The notes beneath the pieces were generated by a model that saw only the letters and a program-made list of their open reading frames with translations, did no database searches and was not told the origin of the DNA. Of a DNA stretch of 51,925 nt, positions 24,558 through 35,119 are shown piece by piece; position 1 is the stretch's first letter, and every line of letters starts with the position of its first letter. The DNA is from an uncultured Pelagibacteraceae bacterium (GTDB taxonomy: Bacteria > Pseudomonadota > Alphaproteobacteria > Pelagibacterales > Pelagibacteraceae), in assembly GCA_902567495.1 (NCBI GenBank), contig CACFMO010000009.1:1-51925 (forward strand), given 5' to 3'. The translations under genes and the position numbers were made by a program.

Positions 24558-26514
24558 TTAATATTTTATTTTCATAAAGTTTTTTAAAGAAAAGTAAACT
24601 ATTCGGATTGGCCAAAGCTTGTAAATTATCAATCTTTTCACCATGAATAGCTTTTTTTACTGACAGTTCAACAATTTTTCCACTTTTTGTTCTTGGAATA
24701 TCAGGCACTTGTATAATTTTATAAGGCACATGCTTTGGTGAGCAATTTCTTTTGATTTTATCTTTTATTAGTGAAATATTTTTTTCGTCTAATTTTTTGT
24801 TAGTTTTCAATAATACAAAAAGTATTACTTTTACATCGTCTTTTAAATTTTGACCTACTACTAAACTTTCACGAATAAAATCAATATTTTCTACTTGCCT
24901 ATATATTTCTGCCGTCCCAATCCTTACACCACCAGGATTTAAAGTTGCATCTGACCTTCCTAATATTATAAAACCATTATTTCGTGTTCGTTGTATAAAA
25001 TCTCCATGGTGCCAAATATTCTTATATTTAGAAAAATAGGCTTTTTTAAATTTTTTATCTTTTTTATCATTCCAAAACTTAATTGGCATTGTGGGAAAAG
25101 GTTTTTTAATAACTAATTCACCCTTTTTGTTTCCAGATACCTTTTTTCCATTTTCATTATAAATATCAACATCTAAACCAAGACTCTCTCCCTGAATCTC
25201 TCCAGCATAAACTTTTGAAAATAAATTTCCTAATACCAAACAACCAACAACATCAGTTCCACCACTTATAGACGCAAGATGTACATCTTTTTTAATATTT
25301 TCGTATACAAACTCAAAACTTTCTTTCACCAAAGGTGATCCTGTTGACGCGATAGTATTTAAATTAGATAAATTCTGGTTTTTAAAATTAAGTTTTTCTT
25401 TTTTAAGAAAATCAATATATTTTGCACTAACTCCAAATAAATTTATTTTCTCTTTCGCACAAAATTTAATCAAAATATCTTTTGTTGGATAGGTAGGGGA
25501 CCCATCATATAAATATAAACTCGCACCCGTTGATAAAGCACCGACCAACCAATTCCACATCATCCACCCGGTAGTTGTGTAATAAAATACTTTGTCATTA
25601 CTTTTAACGTTACAGTGCAAAGAAAATTCTTTGTTATGTTCGATTAAAACATTTCCTGCTCCGTGTGTTATACATTTTGGAACACCAGTGGTACCGCTCG
25701 AATAAAGTATATAAAGCGGGTGGTTGAATGGGAATTTCTTAAAACTTTTATCAATTTTTGATTTACCAAGAATTAAGTTAAAGTCTTTAAATCCTGAACC
25801 CAATTTACTATCAAATTTATTTCCATATGGAAAAACAATAACTTCTTTAATTGATTTAATTTTTTTTAAAATCTCAGGTATTTTTTTTAAAATATTAATT
25901 TTTTTTCCATTATAAAAATAATAATCACATGTAATTAATACTTTTGGTTTTATCTGTGAAAATCGGTCTATGACACCATCAGAACCAAAGTCTGGCGAGC
26001 ATGAAGACCATACAAGTCCGTTCTTAGAAGATGCTAAAAAAGCAATTATACTCTCTATTGAATTGGGAACATAAGCAGCGATCCTATCATTTTCTTGAAT
26101 ATTAATATTTTTTAAATAATAGGAGAACTTACAAACCTTCACATAAAGTTCGCGCCATGAAATTTCTTTTTTTAAAGAACTTTCTGATAAAAAATTTATA
26201 GCAATCTCATTATTTCTCTTTTTTAATAAATTTTCTGCATAATTTAATTGGGATTTTGGAAAAAAAATATTTTTATAAAAAATTTTATTTTTTTTTAAAA
26301 TTGAGCCTTTTTTATCACCTTTTATTTTAGTGAAATCCCATACTTCTGACCAAAATTTTTCGTTGTTTTTAATTGACCATTTCCAAAGATTTTTAAAATT
26401 TGATTTATTTCTAATAAAACCTTTGCTTTCTAATTGGTCGCAAAATTTCTTTAATTGTGAATTCTTTTTTAAATCAACATTTGCTGACCATAATGCAGAT
26501 TGTGATTTTTTCAT
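24547..26514 (-). CDS. Acetoacetyl-CoA synthetase (acetoacetate-CoA ligase)
   Basis: This ANL-superfamily enzyme activates acetoacetate to acetoacetyl-CoA with ATP, allowing use of ketone bodies or polyhydroxybutyrate breakdown products. The 655-residue length fits acetoacetyl-CoA synthetase better than acetyl-CoA synthetase. The AMP-binding P-loop is YSSGTTGVPK, followed by TTTGWMMWNWLVGAL, characteristic of this group; the A8 region reads LGRSDATLNPGGVRIGTAEIYR, and the catalytic lysine lies in RTKSGKIVE near the C-terminus. The N-terminal ALWSANVDL block is the usual ACS extension. It sits six bases after the zinc-ribbon gene and overlaps the small 66-residue gene. A related short-chain acid substrate is possible. 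Confidence 0.9.
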   Translation of the reverse strand: MKKSQSALWSANVDLKKNSQLKKFCDQLESKGFIRNKSNFKNLWKWSIKNNEKFWSEVWDFTKIKGDKKGSILKKNKIFYKNIFFPKSQLNYAENLLKKRNNEIAINFLSESSLKKEISWRELYVKVCKFSYYLKNINIQENDRIAAYVPNSIESIIAFLASSKNGLVWSSCSPDFGSDGVIDRFSQIKPKVLITCDYYFYNGKKINILKKIPEILKKIKSIKEVIVFPYGNKFDSKLGSGFKDFNLILGKSKIDKSFKKFPFNHPLYILYSSGTTGVPKCITHGAGNVLIEHNKEFSLHCNVKSNDKVFYYTTTGWMMWNWLVGALSTGASLYLYDGSPTYPTKDILIKFCAKEKINLFGVSAKYIDFLKKEKLNFKNQNLSNLNTIASTGSPLVKESFEFVYENIKKDVHLASISGGTDVVGCLVLGNLFSKVYAGEIQGESLGLDVDIYNENGKKVSGNKKGELVIKKPFPTMPIKFWNDKKDKKFKKAYFSKYKNIWHHGDFIQRTRNNGFIILGRSDATLNPGGVRIGTAEIYRQVENIDFIRESLVVGQNLKDDVKVILFVLLKTNKKLDEKNISLIKDKIKRNCSPKHVPYKIIQVPDIPRTKSGKIVELSVKKAIHGEKIDNLQALANPNSLLFFKKLYENKILNEK

Positions 26515-26520
26515 TAATTT

Positions 26521-27075
26521 TTATCTGATCAAGTCTAAAATAAAAATTTTTAAATTATCAATGGTTTCAAAAAAGGTGTCGATATATGGTTCTAATGCTG
26601 GAAATTTTCTAGACAATCTTGCTCTTTCAAAATTTAAAATACCTACTAGAAAAGTGAAACCAATTGAGTATGTAATGATATAATTAAAAAAACCAAAACT
26701 TGGTTGTTCTCTTTTTTCATTCAATTTCGTTGATTTAGTTTTTTGTATTTTTTTAGTTTCAGTTTTTTTCTTAGAAATCCCTTTCTGTTCTGCGTAATTT
26801 TTTACTGTAGATCCCCATTTTTGTTCCATATACTCCTTTGAATAAGGAGCGGGCCCAGAAGCCTTTTTTTGAATTTTTCTTGCTTTTTTAACTTGAGGCG
26901 CTGATTTAGTAGCAACTGGATCTTTCAGCTTAACTACCTTCGGCTCTTTTGCAACTACTGGAAATTGTTTCCATTCTTTATCGCAATAACCGCACTGAAC
27001 CATTCTTCCAGTTACCGGTATTGAACCGTCTGGAATATTAAATTTTTTTTCGCCGCAAACACAAGTTATAATCAT
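26521..27075 (-). CDS. MJ0042-type zinc-ribbon membrane protein
   Basis: The 184-residue protein begins with a finger-like zinc ribbon: C5 and C7 (CVC), then C28 and C31 (CGYC), with the motif IPDGSIPVTGRMVQCGYC typical of the MJ0042 (zinc_ribbon_4/5) domain. A lysine-, proline- and alanine-rich linker follows (about 45-120), then one membrane segment near 125-145 (FNYIITYSIGFTFLVGIL) and a short C-terminal tail. Such proteins are common in alphaproteobacteria and their function is not established. I chose the ATG at 27075; a TTG at 27084 would add three residues. It is divergent from tRNA-Val and first in a three-gene minus-strand group. Confidence 0.82.
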   Translation of the reverse strand: MIITCVCGEKKFNIPDGSIPVTGRMVQCGYCDKEWKQFPVVAKEPKVVKLKDPVATKSAPQVKKARKIQKKASGPAPYSKEYMEQKWGSTVKNYAEQKGISKKKTETKKIQKTKSTKLNEKREQPSFGFFNYIITYSIGFTFLVGILNFERARLSRKFPALEPYIDTFFETIDNLKIFILDLIR

Positions 27076-27128
27076 ATATTTCAATAATACTGCTATTTAT
27101 AAAAATATCACTACAAATTAAATACTTT

Positions 27129-27157
27129 TTTACTTTACAAATTTAATGTTGTATATC
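27129..27157 (+). promoter_or_regulatory. Candidate promoter for the tRNA-Val/tRNA-Asp unit
   Basis: TTTACT (27129-27134) and TATATC (27152-27157) are separated by 17 bases. They are followed by a GC-rich stretch cggagcg, a typical discriminator for stable-RNA promoters. Transcription would start near 27164, about 12 bases before the tRNA. The elements match four of six consensus bases each. Confidence 0.35.
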
Positions 27158-27175
27158 TCGGAGCGACTATTTATA

Positions 27176-27251
27176 GGGCGGTTAGCTCAGTTGGTAGAGC
27201 ATCTCGTTTACACCGAGAGGGTCATAGGTTCGAGTCCTTTACCGCCCACCA
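27176..27251 (+). tRNA. tRNA-Val (anticodon UAC), CCA encoded
   Basis: The 76-base sequence folds as a standard cloverleaf. The acceptor stem gggcggt pairs with accgccc and is followed by A and an encoded CCA. The D arm is gctcagttggtagagc. The anticodon stem tctcg/cgaga encloses tttacac, giving anticodon UAC. The T loop is ttcgagt. The T stem has one apparent U-U mismatch (atagg against ccttt), which may be tolerated. Confidence 0.95.
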
Positions 27252-27253
27252 GT

Positions 27254-27331
27254 GGGGGTGTAGCTCAGTTTGGTTAGAGCGCCTGCCTGTCACGCAGGAG
27301 GTCGCGGGTTCGAGTCCCGTCACTCCCGCCA
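27254..27331 (+). tRNA. tRNA-Asp (anticodon GUC), CCA encoded
   Basis: The acceptor stem gggggtg pairs with cactccc (one G-U pair), followed by discriminator G and CCA. The anticodon stem cctgc/gcagg encloses ctgtcac, giving anticodon GUC, and the T arm is gcgggttcgagtcccgt. Only two bases separate it from tRNA-Val, so both are surely cut from one transcript. Confidence 0.96.
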
Positions 27332-27353
27332 CTTTAGGGTTGAGAATCGTTTT

Positions 27354-27399
27354 CAGTTTCAAAATAGTGTGAATATCTGTCCTCTATACAGTTTCAAAA
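27354..27399 (+). repeat. Pair of direct repeats CAGTTTCAAAA upstream of nuoA
   Basis: The 11-base word cagtttcaaaa occurs at 27354-27364 and again at 27389-27399, a period of 35 bases, in the 141-base gap between tRNA-Asp and nuoA. It could be a pair of protein-binding sites or chance in AT-rich DNA. It is the only repeat I see in this gap. Confidence 0.4.
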
Positions 27400-27434
27400 A
27401 ATACTATATATTAAGAATCACTTAGTATGAAAAT

Positions 27435-27456
27435 CCTCAAGCTATTTGCATTGAGG
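27435..27456 (+). promoter_or_regulatory. Stem-loop in the nuoA leader
   Basis: cctcaa (27435-27440) pairs with ttgagg (27451-27456), and an inner gc/gc pair can extend the stem across a one-base bulge. It ends 16 bases before the nuoA ATG and eight bases before a weak ribosome-binding site ggtg (27465-27468). No run of T follows, so it is not a classical terminator. It may affect translation or mRNA stability. Confidence 0.35.
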
Positions 27457-27472
27457 TACATATTGGTGAAAC

Positions 27473-27841
27473 ATGATTACGAACTTTTTGTCAGAATACC
27501 TGTCTATAATAATATTTTTATTTATCTCATTACTATTGAGTATAGGTTTTATAGTAATAAATTATATTGCTTCTCCAAGCAATCCTGATCCAGAAAAACT
27601 ATCTGCTTATGAGTGTGGTTTTGAAGCTTTCGATAATGCCAGAATAGAATTTGATGTAAGGTTTTATTTAGTCGCAATACTTTTCATAATATTTGATCTA
27701 GAGATAGCCTTTCTATTTCCTTGGGCAATATCACTTGGAAATATCGGTTTATTAGGTTTTTACTCAATGATGACATTTTTGTTTATTTTAACTGTTGGTT
27801 TTATTTATGAGTGGAAAAAAGGAGCATTAGAATGGGAATAG
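27473..27841 (+). CDS. nuoA: NADH-quinone oxidoreductase subunit A
   Basis: NuoA is a small membrane subunit of respiratory complex I near the quinone site. It has 122 residues and three membrane helices. The conserved loop after the first helix, [32 protein letters not shown], carries the cysteine (YECGFE) that moves between active and deactive states in mitochondrial ND3. It is the first gene of the 14-gene nuo operon and overlaps nuoB by ten bases. The 141-base leader upstream holds a stem-loop and a direct repeat pair. Confidence 0.97.
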   Translation: MITNFLSEYLSIIIFLFISLLLSIGFIVINYIASPSNPDPEKLSAYECGFEAFDNARIEFDVRFYLVAILFIIFDLEIAFLFPWAISLGNIGLLGFYSMMTFLFILTVGFIYEWKKGALEWE

Positions 27842-28365
27842 GATTTTTTAATAAAGAAAAAGAAAAGCAAATTCCACAGGAGTTTAAACAGATCGCAAAG
27901 GATTTTAGCGAAAAAGGATTTATAACAACATCATCAGAGAATTTAATAAATTGGGCGAGAACAGGATCTCTACACTGGATGACGTTTGGCCTAGCATGTT
28001 GTGCAGTAGAAATGATGCAAACATCTATGCCTAGATATGATCTTGAAAGATTTGGTGCGGCACCAAGAGCTTCACCAAGACAGTCTGACGTTATGATTGT
28101 TGCAGGAACATTAACAAACAAAATGGCAGCTCCACTTAGAAAAGTTTATGACCAAATGCCAGAACCAAGATATGTAATATCAATGGGTAGCTGTGCTAAT
28201 GGTGGAGGCTATTATCATTATTCTTATTCTGTCGTCAGAGGTTGCGATAGAATTGTACCAGTAGATATTTATGTGCCTGGATGTCCTCCATCAGCAGAGG
28301 CATTATTGTATGGAGTGCTTCAGCTTCAGAAAAAAATAAGAAGAGAAGGAACTCAAAATAGATAA
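27832..28365 (+). CDS. nuoB: NADH-quinone oxidoreductase subunit B
   Basis: NuoB binds cluster N2, the last Fe-S cluster before ubiquinone. I place the start at ATG 27832 (177 residues) because aaggag (27819-27824) lies seven bases upstream. A GTG at 27811 would give an extra seven residues but has no ribosome-binding site. The N2 ligands are C56 and C57 (LACCAVEMM), C121 (GSCANGGG) and C151 (VPGCPPS). It overlaps the end of nuoA by ten bases, so the two are translationally coupled. Confidence 0.97.
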   Translation: MGIGFFNKEKEKQIPQEFKQIAKDFSEKGFITTSSENLINWARTGSLHWMTFGLACCAVEMMQTSMPRYDLERFGAAPRASPRQSDVMIVAGTLTNKMAAPLRKVYDQMPEPRYVISMGSCANGGGYYHYSYSVVRGCDRIVPVDIYVPGCPPSAEALLYGVLQLQKKIRREGTQNR

Positions 28366-28370
28366 TTTAA

Positions 28371-28973
28371 ATGAATCTCACTGATCTTAATAAACTGATA
28401 AATTCAGAATTAACAACTAAAATTAAAAATACTAACATTGAAAATAATGAACTATCAATAGATGTTAAGGTTGAGAATTTATACCAAGTAATTTTATTTT
28501 TAAAAACAGATGAAAAATGTAAATTTAAACAACTCATAGACATTGCAGCAGCAGATTATCCAGATGAAGAATATAGATTTGAAATTTGTTATTTGTTTTT
28601 AAGTCATGAAAATAATTTAAGAATAAAAATTATTATAAATTTTAACCTCGATGAAAAAATTCCATCAATAACTAAACTTTATCCTTCTGCAAATTGGATG
28701 GAAAGAGAAGTTTTTGATATGTACGGAATAAAATTTAAAAATCATCCAGATTTAAGAAGAATACTAACAGATTATGGATTTGACGGTCATCCACTTAGAA
28801 AAGATTTTCCACTAACAGGTTTTAATGAGGTTAGGTACAGCGAGAAAGATAAAAAAGTAATATATGAAAAAGTTAAATTAGAACAAGATTATAGAAATTT
28901 TGATTTTGATAGCCCTTGGGAAGGTACAAAATACATTGATGAAATTAAAAACAAAGGAAAACAAGATGGCTAA
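28371..28973 (+). CDS. nuoC: NADH-quinone oxidoreductase subunit C
   Basis: NuoC is the 30 kDa-type subunit of the connecting arm of complex I. It has 200 residues and is a separate protein, not fused to NuoD as in E. coli, which is normal in alphaproteobacteria. The family signature is in the second half: [51 protein letters not shown]. There are no cofactor ligands. It starts five bases after nuoB and overlaps nuoD by eight bases. Confidence 0.97.
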   Translation: MNLTDLNKLINSELTTKIKNTNIENNELSIDVKVENLYQVILFLKTDEKCKFKQLIDIAAADYPDEEYRFEICYLFLSHENNLRIKIIINFNLDEKIPSITKLYPSANWMEREVFDMYGIKFKNHPDLRRILTDYGFDGHPLRKDFPLTGFNEVRYSEKDKKVIYEKVKLEQDYRNFDFDSPWEGTKYIDEIKNKGKQDG

Positions 28974-30141
28974 AGAAAAAAAAACAATGAACTTAAATTT
29001 TGGACCTCAACATCCAGCAGCGCATGGAGTTTTGAGATTGATTCTAGAGTTAGACGGTGAACTTGTTGAAAAAGTTGATCCGCATATAGGATTATTACAC
29101 AGAGGAACTGAAAAATTAATTGAGCATAAAACATACGCCCAAGCATTACCTTATTTTGATAGACTTGATTATGTTGCACCAATGAATCAAGAGCATGCTT
29201 TTGCTCTTGCTACTGAAAAATTATTAGACATTCAGATACCAATTAGAGCTCAGTACCTAAGAGTTATTTTTTGTGAGATTGGAAGGATTTTGAGTCATTT
29301 GCTTAACATTACAACACAAGCACTTGATGTGGGAGCTTTAACTCCTTCACTTTGGGGATTTGAAGAAAGAGAAACCCTAATGACATTTTACGAGAGAGCA
29401 TCAGGATCAAGATTACATGCAAATTATTTTAGAACTGGAGGTGTTCACCAAGATGTTCCAAACAATCTTTTAGTTGATATAGGAAAGTTTTGCGAAACAT
29501 TTCCAAAAATAATTGATGATCTAGAAAATTTATTGACTGATAATAGAATTTTCAAACAGAGAAATGTTCAAATTGGAATTGTAACAAAAGAAGAGGCTCT
29601 CGCTCACAGCTTTTCTGGTGTGATGTTAAGAGGCTCAGGTGTGGCTTGGGATTTGCGAAAGTCACAACCATATGAGTGTTACAAAGATTTAGATTTTAAA
29701 GTACCTGTAGGTAAAAACGGTGATTGTTACGATAGATATCTTTGTAGAGTTGAAGAAATGAGAGAGAGTGTAAAAATAATTAAGCAATGTCTAAAAAAAA
29801 TACCAACGGGTCCAATAAAAACTGTTGATGGAAAAATATCTCCACCAACTCGGGATCAATTAAAGGAGTCAATGGAAGCTCTAATTCATCATTTTAAACT
29901 TTTTACAGAGGGATACAGAGTGCCAAAAGGAAAAGTTTATACCGCAGTGGAGGCTCCAAAAGGAGAATTTGGAGTATATCTAATATCAGATGGAAGCAGC
30001 AAACCCTACAGATGTAAAATAAGAGCCCCGGGTTTTTCTCATCTTCAAGCAATGGATTATTTGCTAAAAGGACATATGTTAGCTGACGTTCCTGCAGTTC
30101 TGGGATCTCTTGATATTGTTTTTGGTGAGGTTGACAGATGA
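28966..30141 (+). CDS. nuoD: NADH-quinone oxidoreductase subunit D
   Basis: NuoD, the 49 kDa-type subunit, forms the quinone-binding pocket with NuoB. The start is the ATG at 28966 ([21 protein letters not shown]), with aaagga about ten bases upstream. The frame is open further 5' inside nuoC, but the family N-terminus fits this ATG. The protein has 391 residues. The quinone-site histidine lies in GPQHPAAHG, followed by [14 protein letters not shown]; near the C-terminus are [19 protein letters not shown] and DIVFGEVDR, the invariant ending. It overlaps nuoE by four bases (ATGA). Confidence 0.97.
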   Translation: MAKEKKTMNLNFGPQHPAAHGVLRLILELDGELVEKVDPHIGLLHRGTEKLIEHKTYAQALPYFDRLDYVAPMNQEHAFALATEKLLDIQIPIRAQYLRVIFCEIGRILSHLLNITTQALDVGALTPSLWGFEERETLMTFYERASGSRLHANYFRTGGVHQDVPNNLLVDIGKFCETFPKIIDDLENLLTDNRIFKQRNVQIGIVTKEEALAHSFSGVMLRGSGVAWDLRKSQPYECYKDLDFKVPVGKNGDCYDRYLCRVEEMRESVKIIKQCLKKIPTGPIKTVDGKISPPTRDQLKESMEALIHHFKLFTEGYRVPKGKVYTAVEAPKGEFGVYLISDGSSKPYRCKIRAPGFSHLQAMDYLLKGHMLADVPAVLGSLDIVFGEVDR

Positions 30142-30746
30142 GCTTAAAAAAAATTCATGATAATCAACCTGATAAATTTGAGTTCACAAAAGCTAATTTA
30201 GAGCTTGCTGACAAGATTTTAAAAAAATATCCATCAGATCAAAAAAAGAGTGCTGTCATGCCATTACTTTATTTAGCTCAAAATCAAAATGAAAATTGGA
30301 TACCTTTAGCTGCAATGAAATACATAGGCAAGTTACTTTCTATGCCTTACATAAATGTTTATGAAATAGCAACTTTTTATAGTATGTATAATTTAGCCCC
30401 AGTTGGAAAATACTTTATTCAAGTTTGCACAACAAGCCCATGTGCCTTAAGAGGTTCAAATAAGCTAGTAGATATTTGTAAAGAAAAGATATCTAACAAT
30501 CAAAATGAATTATCACAAAATAAACTTTGCTCATGGACTGAAGTTGAATGTTTAGGTGCTTGTATTAATGCACCAATGATGCAGGTCAATGAAGATTATT
30601 ATGAGGATTTAGATGAAACAAATACAAAAAAAATATTAAATTCTTTTTTAGAAGATAAGCCATTAAAACCAGGATCTTACAGAAATAGAAAAAATTCTGC
30701 ACCTGAAAAAAATCAAATATTAACAAACGGACATAAAAATGCTTAA
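30138..30746 (+). CDS. nuoE: NADH-quinone oxidoreductase subunit E
   Basis: NuoE, a thioredoxin-like 24 kDa-type subunit of the NADH module, carries the [2Fe-2S] cluster N1a. The ligands are C97 and C102 (CTTSPC) and C138 and C142 (CLGAC). The N-terminal part has the usual [18 protein letters not shown] and [11 protein letters not shown] blocks. The 202 residues include a C-terminal tail of about 30 polar residues, which is somewhat longer than the E. coli protein. It overlaps nuoD by four and nuoF by eight bases. Confidence 0.97.
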   Translation: MSLKKIHDNQPDKFEFTKANLELADKILKKYPSDQKKSAVMPLLYLAQNQNENWIPLAAMKYIGKLLSMPYINVYEIATFYSMYNLAPVGKYFIQVCTTSPCALRGSNKLVDICKEKISNNQNELSQNKLCSWTEVECLGACINAPMMQVNEDYYEDLDETNTKKILNSFLEDKPLKPGSYRNRKNSAPEKNQILTNGHKNA

Positions 30747-32070
30747 AGAGGAAAACAAAATATTCAAAAATTTATACAACGAACAAGGTTGGGAGTTGGA
30801 AAATGCTCTTAAAAGAGATGATTGGTTAGATACTAAAAAAATTATAGAGAAGGGAAGAGACTGGATCATAAATGAAATTAAAGCTTCAGAACTTAGAGGC
30901 AGAGGTGGAGCTGGTTTTTCAACTGGATTAAAATGGTCATTCGCACCCAAAAAAGTTGGTTCAAGACCACATTACTTAGTTATAAATGCTGACGAGTCTG
31001 AACCTGGAACTTGTAAAGATAGAGATATACTTAGATTTGAGCCTCAAAAATTAATAGAAGGATGTTTAATTGCTTCTTACGCTGTTAATGCAAAAGTTTG
31101 TTATGTTTATATAAGAGGAGAATATATCAAAGAAGGCAAAAGACTTCAGGAAGCTATAGACGAGGCATATTCAAAAAATTTAATTGGTAAAAACGCATGT
31201 AATTCTGGATGGGATTTAGACATTTATATTCACTACGGCGCAGGAGCATATATCTGTGGTGAGGAAACTGCACTTCTGGAAAGTTTAGAGGGTAATAGAG
31301 GTCAACCAAGATTAAAACCACCCTTTCCAGCTTTAGTAGGGCTTTATGGCTGTCCTACAATTGTTAATAATGTTGAAACAATTGCTGTAGTTCCAACGAT
31401 ATTAAGACGTGGAGCTAAATGGTTTGCATCTATGGGAAGACCCAAAAATACTGGTACTAAAATATTTTGTATTTCTGGAAATGTAAATGCACCTTGCAAT
31501 GTGGAAGAAGAGATGGGTATTCCATTAAAAGAACTAATAGAAAAACACGCTGGTGGAGTTATTGGCGGGTGGAAAAATCTTCAGGCTGTAATACCTGGTG
31601 GATCATCAATGCCTATGGTTCCAAAAGATATTTGTGAAACATTAAGAATGGATTTTGACTCTTTGGTAGAGGTTAAAAGCGGATTAGGCACTGCTGGAGT
31701 GGTAGTTATTAATAAAGACGAAGACATTGTTAAATGCATGGCTAGAATTGCAAGATTTTACAAACATGAAAGTTGCGGTCAGTGTACACCTTGCAGAGAG
31801 GGTGCAGGATGGATGTGGCGTATCCTAGAAAGAACAGCAAAAGGAGAAGCTACACATAAAGATATCGATTTATTATCTGATGTTACAAAACAAATCGAAG
31901 GTCACACTATCTGTGCATTTGGAGAAGGTTCAGCATGGCCTGTTCAGGGACTTTTAAGACATTTTAGAAAAGAAATTGATAAAAGATGTTTTTCTGAGCC
32001 GACTATTAAAAAGAAAAGAAAAATACCATATTTAATTGATCAACATAAATTAGAAAGTAAAGATGCCTAA
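30739..32070 (+). CDS. nuoF: NADH-quinone oxidoreductase subunit F
   Basis: NuoF binds NADH, FMN and the N3 [4Fe-4S] cluster, and is the electron entry point of complex I. The 443-residue protein has the glycine-rich NADH/FMN loop [11 protein letters not shown] (about 53-63), [34 protein letters not shown] and the cluster motif SCGQCTPC (about 345-352), with the fourth cysteine in HTICAFGEG. All expected motifs are intact. It overlaps both nuoE and nuoG by eight bases. Confidence 0.98.
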   Translation: MLKEENKIFKNLYNEQGWELENALKRDDWLDTKKIIEKGRDWIINEIKASELRGRGGAGFSTGLKWSFAPKKVGSRPHYLVINADESEPGTCKDRDILRFEPQKLIEGCLIASYAVNAKVCYVYIRGEYIKEGKRLQEAIDEAYSKNLIGKNACNSGWDLDIYIHYGAGAYICGEETALLESLEGNRGQPRLKPPFPALVGLYGCPTIVNNVETIAVVPTILRRGAKWFASMGRPKNTGTKIFCISGNVNAPCNVEEEMGIPLKELIEKHAGGVIGGWKNLQAVIPGGSSMPMVPKDICETLRMDFDSLVEVKSGLGTAGVVVINKDEDIVKCMARIARFYKHESCGQCTPCREGAGWMWRILERTAKGEATHKDIDLLSDVTKQIEGHTICAFGEGSAWPVQGLLRHFRKEIDKRCFSEPTIKKKRKIPYLIDQHKLESKDA

Positions 32071-34114
32071 AATTTTTATAAATAATAATGAAATTGAATT
32101 TAAAGAAGGCATGACGGTTTTACAAGCTTGCGAACTAGCAGGCGTTGAGATTCCAAGATTTTGTTACCATGAGAGGCTATCGATAGCTGGAAATTGTAGA
32201 ATGTGTTTAGTTGAAATGGAAAAATCAGCCAAACCTATTGCTTCATGCGCAATGCCAGCAGCTGAGGGAATGAAAATTAAAACAAATACCAAAATGGTTG
32301 AGAAAGCTCGAAAAGGAGTTATGGAATTTTTACTTGTTAACCATCCTTTAGATTGTCCTGTTTGTGATCAGGGAGGTGAGTGTGATTTACAAGATCAATC
32401 CTTGTACTACGGTTTTGATGGGTCAAGATTTAAAGAAAACAAAAGATTAGTGAAAGATAAATATATGGGGCCTTTAATTAAAACTCAAATGACCAGATGT
32501 ATTCATTGTACAAGATGCATAAGATTTGCAACCGAGGTTGCTGGTGTTTCCGAACTTGGTGCGATAGGGAGAGGAGAAGATATGGAAATAACAACATATC
32601 TTGAAAAATCAATGACTTCAGAATTGTCAGGTAACGTAATAGATTTATGTCCCGTAGGCGCTTTAACATCAAAACCTTATGCTTTTGAAGCAAGACCTTG
32701 GGAATTAAAAAAAACTGAAAGCATAGATGTAATGGATGCTGTTGGAACAAACATAAGAGTAGATAGTTATGGTTGGGAGGTCAAAAGAATTTTGCCAAGA
32801 CTTAACAATCAAATAAATGAAGAATGGATATCAGATAAAACAAGATATGCTTGCGATGGCTTATTAAAACAAAGATTGGATAAAGTTTATATTCGAAAAA
32901 ACAATCAACTGGTAGAATCAAACTGGGATGATGCGATTAATTTAATTTCTTCAAAAATAAAATCAACAAGCTCTGAAAAAATTGCAGGTCACGTTGGAGG
33001 TTTAAGTAGTTTCGAAACTATAAATTCATTTAAAAAATTTTTAGAAGAAATCAACGTCAAAAATTATGAATTTAGAGAAAAAGACTTTTATGTAAATCCC
33101 GATCAAAAAATGAATTATATTTTCAATTCGTCAATACAGGGAATTGAAAAAGCAGATTTTATACTTTTAGTGGGCACTAACCCAAGACATGAGGCAACAA
33201 TTTTAAACGCAAGAATTAGAAAAACTTATTTAAAGAATAAATTACCAATATTTTCTATTGGTGACCCAGGTGACTTAACCTATCCGTACAAAATAGTTGG
33301 AAACAAAACTGAAGATATTCAGAAAATTTTAGATGGCAAAAGTGAGATTAATGATTTATTAAAAAAATCAAAAAATCCTTTAATAATTATTGGTGAGTCA
33401 GCACTAGAGTTAAAATCTGGAAAATATATTTTTGAGGGTTTTAAGGAGTTTTTGTATAAAAATAAATTTATAAACGAAGATTGGAATTCTTTTAATATAT
33501 TAACTCAAAACGCTGCAACAGTCGGCGCATTAGACTTAAACTTTTTTAATAAACCTAACGGAAGGGGAAGTTTTTTTGATAAAATGAATAATCATAATTT
33601 TGATCTGTTATATTTGGTTGGTTCTGACGAATTAAATTTCCAAAAAAATAATGAGTTTATTATTTATCAAGGTAGTCACGGAGATAGAATGGCTCAAATC
33701 GCAGATGTAATATTACCTAGCCCAGCTTATACGGAACAAAATGGTTTTTTTATAAATTTAGAGGGAAGATTGCAAAAAGCATTTAAAGCAACAAACCCAA
33801 TAGGTAATGCCAAAGAGGATTGGAAAATATTTAATCTTATTGTTGATAAAATAAAAAATAAAAATTTATTCACAAACTACAAAACTTTAATTGAGGATAG
33901 TTTGTCAAAAATTAAAGAAAATAAAAATATAGATACATTACCTGAACCCCAAATAAAAAAAATAAATTTAAGTTCAGGCAATTTTTATAGTGAACAAGTT
34001 TTAATAAGACCAATTGATTATTATTTCAGCAATCCAATTGCTAGAGCATCAAAAACTATGAGTGATTGTAGAATTGAGAAAATTCATAATTCAGAAAATA
34101 GAAAGACAGGCTAA
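32063..34114 (+). CDS. nuoG: NADH-quinone oxidoreductase subunit G
   Basis: NuoG is the large peripheral subunit, which chains several Fe-S clusters. The ferredoxin-like N-terminus has [2Fe-2S] ligands C34, C45, C48 and C62. The N5 motif is [15 protein letters not shown], with a histidine ligand, and the N4 motif is CIHCTRC with a later DLCPVGAL. The remaining 450 residues are a molybdopterin-oxidoreductase-like domain that has lost its cofactor role. The total of 683 residues is typical for alphaproteobacterial NuoG, shorter than the E. coli protein. The stop abuts the nuoH start. Confidence 0.97.
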   Translation: MPKIFINNNEIEFKEGMTVLQACELAGVEIPRFCYHERLSIAGNCRMCLVEMEKSAKPIASCAMPAAEGMKIKTNTKMVEKARKGVMEFLLVNHPLDCPVCDQGGECDLQDQSLYYGFDGSRFKENKRLVKDKYMGPLIKTQMTRCIHCTRCIRFATEVAGVSELGAIGRGEDMEITTYLEKSMTSELSGNVIDLCPVGALTSKPYAFEARPWELKKTESIDVMDAVGTNIRVDSYGWEVKRILPRLNNQINEEWISDKTRYACDGLLKQRLDKVYIRKNNQLVESNWDDAINLISSKIKSTSSEKIAGHVGGLSSFETINSFKKFLEEINVKNYEFREKDFYVNPDQKMNYIFNSSIQGIEKADFILLVGTNPRHEATILNARIRKTYLKNKLPIFSIGDPGDLTYPYKIVGNKTEDIQKILDGKSEINDLLKKSKNPLIIIGESALELKSGKYIFEGFKEFLYKNKFINEDWNSFNILTQNAATVGALDLNFFNKPNGRGSFFDKMNNHNFDLLYLVGSDELNFQKNNEFIIYQGSHGDRMAQIADVILPSPAYTEQNGFFINLEGRLQKAFKATNPIGNAKEDWKIFNLIVDKIKNKNLFTNYKTLIEDSLSKIKENKNIDTLPEPQIKKINLSSGNFYSEQVLIRPIDYYFSNPIARASKTMSDCRIEKIHNSENRKTG

Positions 34115-35119
34115 ATGGAATCTTTAGTTGTTCTATATAATGAAGTTTATAAAATTTTATTTTTATTAATTCCAATTTTAGTTTCTGTAGCCATGATAGT
34201 CTGGTTTGACAGAAGAGTTTGGGGATTTGTTCAAAAGCGGAAAGGCCCAAATGTTGTAGGTCCGTTTGGATTATTTCAAACTTTAGCTGATGCATTAAAA
34301 TATATATTTAAGGAAATAATTATTCCCGCAAGTTCTAATAAAGTTATTTTTATTTTGGCACCAATAGTCACAATGACTCTTGCTTTATCTGCTTGGGCCG
34401 TAATTCCTTTAAGTGAGAAGATGGTAATCGCCGATATTAATGTTGGAATACTCTATATTTTTGCAATTTCCTCTTTAGGTGTTTATGGAATTTTAATGGG
34501 TGGTTGGGCATCAAATTCTAAGTATCCCTTTCTTGGTGCAGTAAGATCTGCTGCACAGATGGTCTCTTACGAAGTGTCAATTGGAATAATCATTATTAAT
34601 GTTCTTTTGTGTACAGGTTCATTAAATTTAAGTGAAATTGTTTTGGCACAACAAAATTTATGGTTTGTAATTCCTCTTTTCCCAATGTTTGTTATTTTTT
34701 TTATTTCCGCACTTGCAGAAACTAATCGACCTCCATTTGATTTACCAGAAGCCGAAGCTGAATTGGTGGCCGGATATCAAACAGAATATTCTGGGATGAT
34801 GTATGCAATGTTTTGGCTTGGAGAATATGCAAACATTCTATTGATGTGTGCACTTGGTTCAATTTTATTTCTTGGCGGCTGGTTATCGCCTATTGATATT
34901 TATCCATTAAATTTAATCCCAGGTGCTGTATGGATGATAATAAAAATATTAATTTTATTTTTCATGTTTGCAATTATAAAAGCAATAGTTCCAAGATACA
35001 GATATGACCAACTTATGAGATTAGGCTGGAAAGTATTTTTACCTTTCTCTTTAATATATGTTGTATTGACGGCAAGTTTTTTAATTTATTTTGACTTACT
35101 TCCAAACACAGGAAATTAA
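34115..35119 (+). CDS. nuoH: NADH-quinone oxidoreductase subunit H
   Basis: NuoH is the membrane subunit that joins the peripheral arm and forms the quinone entry channel. The 334-residue protein has about eight helices. The diagnostic motifs are [32 protein letters not shown] near the N-terminus, [37 protein letters not shown]-type sequence in the middle (here [20 protein letters not shown]), and [14 protein letters not shown] near the end. It begins directly after the nuoG stop and ends directly before nuoI. Confidence 0.97.
   Translation: MESLVVLYNEVYKILFLLIPILVSVAMIVWFDRRVWGFVQKRKGPNVVGPFGLFQTLADALKYIFKEIIIPASSNKVIFILAPIVTMTLALSAWAVIPLSEKMVIADINVGILYIFAISSLGVYGILMGGWASNSKYPFLGAVRSAAQMVSYEVSIGIIIINVLLCTGSLNLSEIVLAQQNLWFVIPLFPMFVIFFISALAETNRPPFDLPEAEAELVAGYQTEYSGMMYAMFWLGEYANILLMCALGSILFLGGWLSPIDIYPLNLIPGAVWMIIKILILFFMFAIIKAIVPRYRYDQLMRLGWKVFLPFSLIYVVLTASFLIYFDLLPNTGN

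Noticed and set aside
27811-27831. GTG start for nuoB giving seven extra residues
   Set aside because: The ribosome-binding site aaggag lies inside that stretch, correctly spaced for ATG 27832.
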